Shown here: piece by piece, positions 52,091 to 57,310 of the stretch
How the letters are laid out: each line of letters starts with the position of its first letter
Numbering within the stretch: the first letter of the stretch is position 1
NCBI GenBank assembly: GCA_947254375.1
Contig: CAMYCF010000003.1
Coordinates: 62,001 to 126,000 of the forward strand
Direction: 5' to 3'
Source of the DNA: an uncultured Mobilibacterium sp.
GTDB taxonomy: Bacteria > Bacillota > Clostridia > Peptostreptococcales > Anaerovoracaceae
DNA: 64,000 bases
Notes under the pieces: model-generated
Told to the model about the DNA's origin: nothing
Database searches by the model: none
What the model saw: the letters and a program-made list of their open reading frames with translations, nothing else
Position numbers and translations under genes: made by a program

Positions 52091-52573
52091 ATGGGTAAAA
52101 AAGAAACTAAAAACAACTTTCCGGCAAAGGAAAAAACGGCTATTGGAAGAACATTTAAGCCAACCGGCGAAGTCCTGGAAAAAGGGTTCAATGTAATGTG
52201 GGGCGGACATCGATTCTTGGATCAGGAAGTGGATATGCTGCTCGATGGCGAAGAAGTAAAGGTCATGACAGAGAATGATAAAATTGTCATTGGGCGACTT
52301 GAAAAAGGGAAATACAAAGGCAAAGAGTACTGGGGATATCAAATCGGCATACCGATGAAAACAGCCGGTCATGAGTGGACAAAAGAAGAAAGGGAAGAAC
52401 TGTATTCAGGAGAAGAATTATATATCGAGGATTTTTATTCGCCAAAAACCTGCGAGAATTTCTCTGCTACGGCTTCCTGGGACGATATAGATCACGAGAT
52501 CGTTTTAAGCTTTAAGAAAGATGCTGCTGAAGAAGATGAAGACGAGGACGACGAAGAAGATGATGAAGAATAA
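52091..52573 (+). CDS. Topoisomerase C-terminal-repeat-like protein with acidic tail
   Basis: 160 residues. The core (E-V-L-E-K-G-F-N-V-M-W-G-G-H-R-F-L-D-Q-E-V-D-M-L-L-D-G-E-E-V, given here by residue) and Y-K-G-K-E-Y-W-G-Y resemble the C-terminal repeat of topoisomerase III and DUF3945 proteins in ICEs. The last ~17 residues are almost all Asp/Glu. DNA or protein binding is possible. A good GGAGG site precedes it. Confidence 0.6.
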   Translation: MGKKETKNNFPAKEKTAIGRTFKPTGEVLEKGFNVMWGGHRFLDQEVDMLLDGEEVKVMTENDKIVIGRLEKGKYKGKEYWGYQIGIPMKTAGHEWTKEEREELYSGEELYIEDFYSPKTCENFSATASWDDIDHEIVLSFKKDAAEEDEDEDDEEDDEE

Positions 52574-52586
52574 GGGGTAGTATTTT

Positions 52587-53006
52587 ATGTTTATTTCGGA
52601 AAGAGAGCTTAGAGAAGCCTTCTGGAAAAACTATAATCGAAGTGGTCGCGCTATACGTTATCAATTTGAAGCACCATTAAGAGAAGGGGCTGTTGACTTG
52701 GTAACTTTGGAACGGTTTCAAGGTTTATATCAAATAAATGCCTTTGAATTTAAGCTTAACGATATTAAAAAAGCTATTCTGCAAGCTAAAGTAAACACTT
52801 CTTTTTCCAACAAGTCCTGGATCGTAATGCCGGACGAAAAGGAACGGGTAATAAAGGAGCGATATATCACAGAGCTTAATACCATTAAGTATGTAGGCGT
52901 AATTGTTGTAGAGGAAGGCGGAAGATGGAAGATGATCCATAGACCGTATTTTTCAGACGAAGTAACAATAAATCAAAAGTTGCTGGAATTCCTGGTAGGA
53001 ATATAA
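52587..53006 (+). CDS. Small PD-(D/E)XK-like nuclease candidate
   Basis: 139 residues. Residues ~35-70 read V-D-L-V-T-L ... I-N-A-F-E-F-K-L-N-D, the D ... E-x-K spacing of restriction-like nucleases, followed by the helix D-I-K-K-A-I-L-Q-A. It resembles small ICE- and phage-borne nucleases such as Holliday-junction or VRR-NUC types, but I cannot place it. It is 13 nt after the previous gene and followed by a terminator. Confidence 0.5.
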   Translation: MFISERELREAFWKNYNRSGRAIRYQFEAPLREGAVDLVTLERFQGLYQINAFEFKLNDIKKAILQAKVNTSFSNKSWIVMPDEKERVIKERYITELNTIKYVGVIVVEEGGRWKMIHRPYFSDEVTINQKLLEFLVGI

Positions 53007-53102
53007 ATGAACGGGGGGCTGTCGCACAAGAAGATCAAATCTATATGCGATAGCCCTTTTTTTATTAGGAGGATAAAAGTATGGAGAAGAAATACCCGAT
53101 AG
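53007..53102 (+). CDS. Possible short leader ORF across a terminator
   Basis: ATG directly follows the previous stop (TAA-ATG). The 31-codon frame (starting M-N-G-G-L-S-H-K-K) runs through the hairpin 53016-53063 and ends inside the primase gene. Translation of it could relieve termination. Confidence 0.3.
   Translation: MNGGLSHKKIKSICDSPFFIRRIKVWRRNTR
53016..53063 (+). terminator. Terminator or attenuator before the primase gene
   Basis: GGGCTGTCGCA / TGCGATAGCCC (one G-U pair), 19-nt loop, followed by TTTTTTT. Confidence 0.85.
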
Positions 53103-54673
53103 ATCCGGAACTTATAAAAATTGCGAAAGAACAAGATGTGTATGACATATTGCTCAGAGACGGCGTGCCTATGGTGAATAGAAACGGAGAATACCGGCAT
53201 AGAGAACATGATAGTTTAGTAATAACTCCGGGTAAGGGCTTCTATTGGTTTTCTAAAGGCGTTGGTTCAAGGAATCCGATAGACTATTATCAAGAAGTGG
53301 GAAACATGGAATTCAAAGACGCTGTAAAAAAAGTGCTTGAAGTAATGAACTATGACTTTACGAAGAAAAATGTTGTGGTTTCAACAGTAAATACGCGGAA
53401 CCCGAATTATGTAAAAAGCGATTTTGTGCTTCCGGAAAAAGCCGAAGATAATAAACGAGTATATGCGTACCTCACTAAAACAAGATGCATAGATAAGAAC
53501 CTTGTTCAAGATCTAATCAATCGTGGCGTACTCTACCAAAGTGCTAAATATAACAATGCTGTATTTGTCGGTAAGGACTATGACGGGAATATCGTGAGCG
53601 CATTTAAGCGAACTACCATAACAGACCCTAAAGAAGGCGCATGGGTCAAAGGAGATGAAAAAGGAAGTCAAAAAGAGTTTAGATTTAGAATTCAGAATCC
53701 GACAAATAAGACGGTGAATGTTTTTGAAAGCGAGATAGATCTCTTGTCGTATATATCGATGCAACATGAGCTTGCAAGGAACGAGAATTATATATCCCTC
53801 GGTGGCGTATCGGAAAAAGCCCTTGAGAAATTTTTAGAGAAAACAGACATCGAGCATATAAATATATGCACCGATAATGACGACGCCGGCTATAAGGCAT
53901 GCAGCGAGATCGCCCGCAATTTTGGTAAGGACTACTTCATTACAAGAGAACTGCCTAAAAACAAGGACTTTAACCAGGATCTTGTAAACGGTGAAGCATA
54001 TTCAAGAGACCGCATCGAAGTCATATCTTTTGAAGAAGAAACGCTCAATATGACTAAAAAAGAAAAACTTGAGTATGTAAGAAGGCTGTTTCAGGAAAAA
54101 TATCAGGGAATGACTGTCCCATTTGAATATCCGGAAGAAAGGAAATTTGAGGACTTGGACAAAGCGGCTAAAATAAATGCCGACTCACGAATACATTATT
54201 GGAAAAAAGACAAAATAGAAACCAACAAAAGCTTTAATCATAGGCTTTCTATTGGAGTGGAAAACGACCTTGTCGATTTTTTGAAAAACAGCAACTATAA
54301 GCACAGCTCTCCGGAATTAAAGCAAAATCAAAATAAGATACATCAATCGACTAAAGAGTGGCACTATTTTGAAAAGAAAATTTTGATCGATAATGATATG
54401 TGCAAAGTAATTATAGATGTCAGAGAAAACCAAGATCATAAAACATATCTACATAAAGTAAGACTGGAGGAATTAGAACAAATAAAAAAATGGCAGGCTC
54501 CCGAATACTCAAGTGAGTATTTCAAAATGGGTAGGCCGCCATTTGATTTACTTAATGATACTACGGATTTTGAGAAAAAGCAAGAGAAAACCGAACATAT
54601 CGAAAATCAGGATCAGCAGATCAATAAAAAAGACTTTTCCTTTTCAAAAGATGAGGAAGAATTTGAATATTAG
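53081..54673 (+). CDS. Toprim-domain primase-like protein (DUF3991/TraC type)
   Basis: 530 residues. Residues ~10-95 are a DUF3991/zinc-less primase N-terminal-like domain (G-F-Y-W-F-S-K-G-V-G-S-R-N-P-I-D-Y-Y). Residues ~205-310 hold a Toprim fold (N-V-F-E-S-E-I-D; I-N-I-C-T-D-N-D-D-A-G-Y-K-A, the metal-binding D-x-D). The C-terminal ~200 residues are polar and may be a DNA- or LPD-type extension. It would prime the complementary strand after transfer. AGGAGG precedes ATG. Confidence 0.8.
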   Translation: MEKKYPIDPELIKIAKEQDVYDILLRDGVPMVNRNGEYRHREHDSLVITPGKGFYWFSKGVGSRNPIDYYQEVGNMEFKDAVKKVLEVMNYDFTKKNVVVSTVNTRNPNYVKSDFVLPEKAEDNKRVYAYLTKTRCIDKNLVQDLINRGVLYQSAKYNNAVFVGKDYDGNIVSAFKRTTITDPKEGAWVKGDEKGSQKEFRFRIQNPTNKTVNVFESEIDLLSYISMQHELARNENYISLGGVSEKALEKFLEKTDIEHINICTDNDDAGYKACSEIARNFGKDYFITRELPKNKDFNQDLVNGEAYSRDRIEVISFEEETLNMTKKEKLEYVRRLFQEKYQGMTVPFEYPEERKFEDLDKAAKINADSRIHYWKKDKIETNKSFNHRLSIGVENDLVDFLKNSNYKHSSPELKQNQNKIHQSTKEWHYFEKKILIDNDMCKVIIDVRENQDHKTYLHKVRLEELEQIKKWQAPEYSSEYFKMGRPPFDLLNDTTDFEKKQEKTEHIENQDQQINKKDFSFSKDEEEFEY

Positions 54674-54683
54674 ATAAACCATG

Positions 54684-54712
54684 TTGACTATTTCAACGGT
54701 ATTTCGTATAAT
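54684..54712 (+). promoter_or_regulatory. Strong promoter of the ToxI-like RNA
   Basis: TTGACT (54684-54689), exact 17-nt spacer, TATAAT (54707-54712). GTTGA-ctatt-TCAAC (54683-54697) overlaps the -35 box as a possible operator. Confidence 0.88.
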
Positions 54713-54740
54713 GCGAACACAGGGTAGAGATATCATAAAA

Positions 54741-54810
54741 AGCGGTGTACCCTACCGATAAGTGGGAGCTAAAAAAGCGGTGTACCCTACCAGAAAGTGG
54801 GAGCTAAAAA
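54741..54810 (+). repeat. Two 35-bp tandem repeats (ToxI-like units)
   Basis: Units 54741-54775 and 54776-54810. They are identical except for GATA versus AGAA after CCCTACC. Confidence 0.92.
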
Positions 54811-54814
54811 AGTA

Positions 54815-54847
54815 AGGGCAGGCTGTAACAGAGTCTGCTCTTTTTTT
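54815..54847 (+). terminator. Terminator of the ToxI-like RNA
   Basis: GGGCAG / CTGCTC outer stem (one G-U) with inner CT / AG pairs, followed by TTTTTTT. Confidence 0.82.
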
Positions 54848-54858
54848 ATTGCTCAAAT

Positions 54859-54874
54859 ACAGCCATACAGCCAT
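54859..54874. repeat. 8-bp tandem duplication ACAGCCAT x2
   Basis: Lies between the ToxI-like RNA and the transposase. Significance unknown. Confidence 0.5.
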
Positions 54875-54943
54875 TTTTGATGAAATAGGGTATATCATTA
54901 CTACTTGCGGAATAAAATGCCGTAAAACTTAAAATATGGACGA

Positions 54944-56005
54944 ATGGAGCATATAAATTTGAACCGGGATAAAAAGTACCGCCATCTGACATTGACCGAT
55001 AGACTAATCATTAAAAGAATGCTTAAAAACGGCTTCAGTAAGCTCGATGTAGCACGAGCGACAGGATTTAGTTTAAGTACCATATATTATGAACTAAAAA
55101 GAGGAGAATACGAGTATATAAATGATAATCACACCGTTGAGAAAAGATATTCTCCGCATATTGCGCATGAGAGATATAGAGAAAACTTAAAGAAGAAAGG
55201 GCAACGCCCTAAAATTGCATCAGACGAAAAACTCAAATCATATATAGAAGATATGATAGTTAAACACAAATACAGTCCAGAGGCAATAATTCTTAAGATC
55301 AAGGAAGATAATATTAGTTTTCAATCTAACGTAAAATCGATAAATACGATCTATTCCGCCATTAAAAACGGTTATATAGATGGCGTTACTCTAAACCTTC
55401 TTCCTAGGCAGGGTAGAAACAAAAAAAGAAAGAGAAGGGTTGTAATACAGAAACGAGCACCGGCGGGAACATCTATAGAAAAGAGAAATGAAGATGTTCT
55501 TACCAGAGCTTCTTTTGGCAACTGGGAAATGGATTGTGTTGTCGGCAAGCTGAGAAATAAAAAAACTCTCTTGGTATTTACCGAAAGAAAAACCAGGTTT
55601 GAGATTATCGAAGTCTTGAGAAGCCATACGACTAATGAGGTCGTAAAAGCACTTAATCGGATCGAGAAAAGGTATGGTGCTGATTTTTACAAAGTGTTTA
55701 ATAGCATTACTGTAGACAACGGTTCAGAGTTTAAAGACTTTAGAGGAATGGAACAGTCAATATATAGAAAAGGAAAAAGAACACAGATATATTACTGCCA
55801 TCCGCAATCTCCGCACGAAAGGGGTAGTAACGAAAATAATAACCATTTAATACGTAGATTCTTTAGTAAAGGAGCCGACTTCGATTCTGTTGTAACTCGG
55901 GCTAAAGCGAAAGCGGTAGAAGATTGGATGAACGAATATCCGCGTCCTCTATTTGGTGGAGCATGTTCTTACGATCTTTACATGAGAGAGCTGGATAAAT
56001 TGTAG
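54944..56005 (+). CDS. IS30-family DD(33)E transposase, likely integrase of the ICE
   Basis: 353 residues. N-terminal HTH (about 12-45: L-T-L-T-D-R-L-I-I-K-R-M-L-K-N-G and on to Y-Y-E-L-K-R-G), then the integrase core: D197 in W-E-M-D-C-V-V-G-K, D258 in T-V-D-N-G-S-E-F and E292 in S-P-H-E-R-G-S-N-E-N, giving exactly 33 residues between D258 and E292 as in IS30. The gene lies 185 nt from the right end of the ICE and has no IS ends of its own that I can see, so the ICE ends are its substrate. The ribosome-binding site is poor, so expression is probably low. Confidence 0.92.
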   Translation: MEHINLNRDKKYRHLTLTDRLIIKRMLKNGFSKLDVARATGFSLSTIYYELKRGEYEYINDNHTVEKRYSPHIAHERYRENLKKKGQRPKIASDEKLKSYIEDMIVKHKYSPEAIILKIKEDNISFQSNVKSINTIYSAIKNGYIDGVTLNLLPRQGRNKKRKRRVVIQKRAPAGTSIEKRNEDVLTRASFGNWEMDCVVGKLRNKKTLLVFTERKTRFEIIEVLRSHTTNEVVKALNRIEKRYGADFYKVFNSITVDNGSEFKDFRGMEQSIYRKGKRTQIYYCHPQSPHERGSNENNNHLIRRFFSKGADFDSVVTRAKAKAVEDWMNEYPRPLFGGACSYDLYMRELDKL

Positions 56006-56164
56006 CCGATATTAACTCCAGATATACGAAGTGCTTCTATTTTGTTGCGTAAAAATAGGAAAAACTTTATACGCGCTTTTATTACATATGAACCTCACCA
56101 TTTACAGAATGATATAGAGTGATATTTGTAAAAAAACATGTTCTTTTTTTCTTTTTACGTTATC

Positions 56165-56190
56165 TTTCCAAATTACTATTGACATTCACT
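56165..56190 (-). repeat. Right terminal inverted repeat of the ICE
   Basis: Partner of 30326-30351; 16 of 26 positions match in inverted orientation. Confidence 0.65.
56179..56184 (+). promoter_or_regulatory. TTGACA box in the right end (half of a junction promoter)
   Basis: Outward-facing consensus -35, 6 nt from the right tip. No matching -10 is present in the host DNA at 17 nt, but the left end supplies TATAAT after circularisation. Confidence 0.6.
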
Positions 56191-56205
56191 CTTTTCTGCG
56201 GAAAA
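56191..56205. repeat. Right copy of the 15-bp direct repeat flanking the ICE
   Basis: CTTTTCTGCGGAAAA, identical to 30311-30325. Confidence 0.92.
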
Positions 56206-56827
56206 ACAGACTGTCGTTATAAAGGTCGACGCCGAGGGCGAATTCGAAAATCCGCTCCGCTATATCGACGGATCGATCCCGGCGCTGAAAGAGCTTTCCG
56301 GTCTCGAAGCCAAAGACGGCAAGTTCAAGCTTGCGGATCCTGCAAAAGCGGGCGCGGCGAGCTTCGATAACAATAAAAGCTTTTCGGGCACCATAACCTT
56401 TGAGCCTATCGAGAAGTTCAATGTGACCGTTAAAAACGGAACCGCCGACAAAGCCGCTTATGCCGAGGGCGAGACGGTAAAAGTAAAAGCCGACAAAGCC
56501 CCTGCCGGCAAGGTGTTCGACAAGTGGGTAGTAGTAAAAGGCGACAACGTAAAATTCGACGACGCAACGAAAGCAGAGGCTTCGTTCTCGATGCCCGCCA
56601 ACGAAGTTGCCGTAGCCGCAACGTTCAAGGACGATAAAAAGCCTGACAACAACGACCACAATGCTACCAACAACGGCGCCGACAAAAATAAAGGAAAAGA
56701 TAATTCCGCAAAGAAGACCGCTGCGCCTTCGACCGGCGACAACGGAGCCGTTCCGTTCGCAGCTGCATTCGGCATCATGCTCGTATCGCTCGCTGCTCTC
56801 AGGAAGCTGTCGATGAAGAAGTCCTAA
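56192..56827 (+). pseudogene. LRR cell-wall protein, 3' part (split by the ICE)
   Basis: 211 codons in the frame that continues the 5' part. Starts F-S-A-E-K, then a linker, an InlB B-repeat-like domain (about 75-135: V-T-V-K-N-G-T-A-D-K ... E-G-E-T-V-K-V-K-A-D-K ... F-D-K-W-V-V ... F-S-M-P-A-N-E-V), an Asn/Asp/Lys-rich spacer and a sorting signal A-P-S-T-G-D followed by a membrane helix and K-K-S. The missing signal peptide and LRRs are at 29700-30325. The right part has no start or ribosome-binding site after the insertion. Confidence 0.9.
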
Positions 56828-56860
56828 TAGATTCAGAAGTTTAATAGTTTGATAATTTGA

Positions 56861-56890
56861 AAAGCGGGGCTTGAGAGCTCCGCCTTTTTG
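56861..56890 (+). terminator. Terminator of the LRR gene
   Basis: AGCGGGGCT / AGCTCCGCC-type stem with a TTTTT tail. Confidence 0.75.
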
Positions 56891-56967
56891 TGCCTTTCAA
56901 TTTGTTTTTTTACAGTCTTGAGAGGTGATACGTCACAAAAAACTATTTTTTTATGCAGCTTGAATAG

Positions 56968-56975
56968 TATAAAAT
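56968..56975 (+). promoter_or_regulatory. Possible -10 box of the cas operon
   Basis: TATAAAAT about 33 nt before cas2. The -35 region (56946 area) is poor. Confidence 0.4.
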
Positions 56976-57007
56976 AATAACAAATATAACTGAGAGGAGA
57001 TGGTATT

Positions 57008-57301
57008 ATGCTGGTTCTTGTCACTTATGATGTGGAAACCGTTTCGGAAGGCGGGCAGAAAAGATTGCGTCATGTAGCGAAAATCTGCGTGAATTACGGA
57101 CAAAGGGTCCAGAATTCAGTATTTGAGTGTGTAGTGACGCCTGCGGAATTGATCGAACTTAAGTTAAAACTGGAGCAAATCATCGACAAGGAGAAGGACA
57201 ATCTGCGCATTTATCATCTCGGAAAGAATTGGCAGAAGAACTTGGAGATCATAGGGAAAAAGAGAAGTTACGATCCGGAAAAGGACGCGTTGATTTTTTA
57301 G
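57008..57301 (+). CDS. cas2: CRISPR-associated endonuclease Cas2
   Basis: 97 residues. L-V-T-Y-D-V with the metal-binding Asp near residue 8, R-V-Q-N-S-V-F-E-C and the C-terminal strand match type I-C Cas2. With Cas1 and Cas4 it acquires spacers. It is first in the operon instead of last. Standard I-C order is cas3-cas5-cas8c-cas7-cas4-cas1-cas2. AGGAGATGG precedes the start. Confidence 0.92.
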   Translation: MLVLVTYDVETVSEGGQKRLRHVAKICVNYGQRVQNSVFECVVTPAELIELKLKLEQIIDKEKDNLRIYHLGKNWQKNLEIIGKKRSYDPEKDALIF

Positions 57302-57310
57302 GAGAGAAAA

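Larger units (their letters stand above)
54719..54847 (+). ncRNA. ToxI-like (type III antitoxin-type) repeat RNA without a toxin gene
   Basis: Predicted ~129-nt RNA with two 35-nt tandem repeats (54741-54775 and 54776-54810), differing at about three positions, then a terminator (54815-54847). Each unit has G-G-U-G ... U-A-C-C ... U-A-A-G-U-G ... A-G-C-U-A-A-A-A-A. From memory, this follows the Pectobacterium ToxI repeat (GGUG ... CUACC ... UAAGUG ... AGCUA). Where ToxI pairs UGC with GCA in its pseudoknot, this RNA has CCC and GGG, a compensatory change. Repeat length and A-rich linkers also fit. No ToxN-like gene follows; the next gene is the transposase. Confidence 0.72.
30326..56190 (+). 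mobile_element. 25.9-kb integrative conjugative element with IS30-type transposase
   Basis: Boundaries come from the 15-bp direct repeat that restores the split LRR gene and from degenerate terminal inverted repeats. All recognisable genes are on the plus strand. Modules in order: replication/partition (30541-34288), oriT candidate and relaxase (34911-36257), VapD region, surface proteins (38293-40957), type IV secretion genes (40970-50695), accessory and primase genes (50717-54673), ToxI-like RNA and DD(33)E transposase. No tyrosine or serine recombinase is present, so the transposase is the likely integrase, as reported for TnGBS-type and mycoplasma ICEs. Base composition is more A+T-rich than the host genes on the left. 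Confidence 0.88.

Noticed and set aside
54741..54810. CRISPR mini-array
   Set aside because: The two 35-bp units abut without a spacer, have a dedicated promoter and terminator, and lie inside a mobile element. The ToxI-like reading fits better.
54944..56005. ToxN toxin following the ToxI-like RNA
   Set aside because: The downstream gene is clearly a DD(33)E transposase, and no other frame of toxin size lies within 1.5 kb.
54848..56190. Independent IS30 copy merely inserted beside the ICE
   Set aside because: No inverted repeat matching the right end was found between the ToxI-like RNA and the transposase start, and the target duplication encloses the whole 25.9 kb.
30326..56190. Tyrosine- or serine-integrase ICE
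   Set aside because: I read every plausible gene in the interval and found no R-H-R-Y or resolvase-type protein, nor a Xis-like gene.
56119..56370. Open frame crossing the right end of the ICE
   Set aside because: It is in a different frame from the LRR protein's 3' part and has no family similarity or ribosome-binding site.
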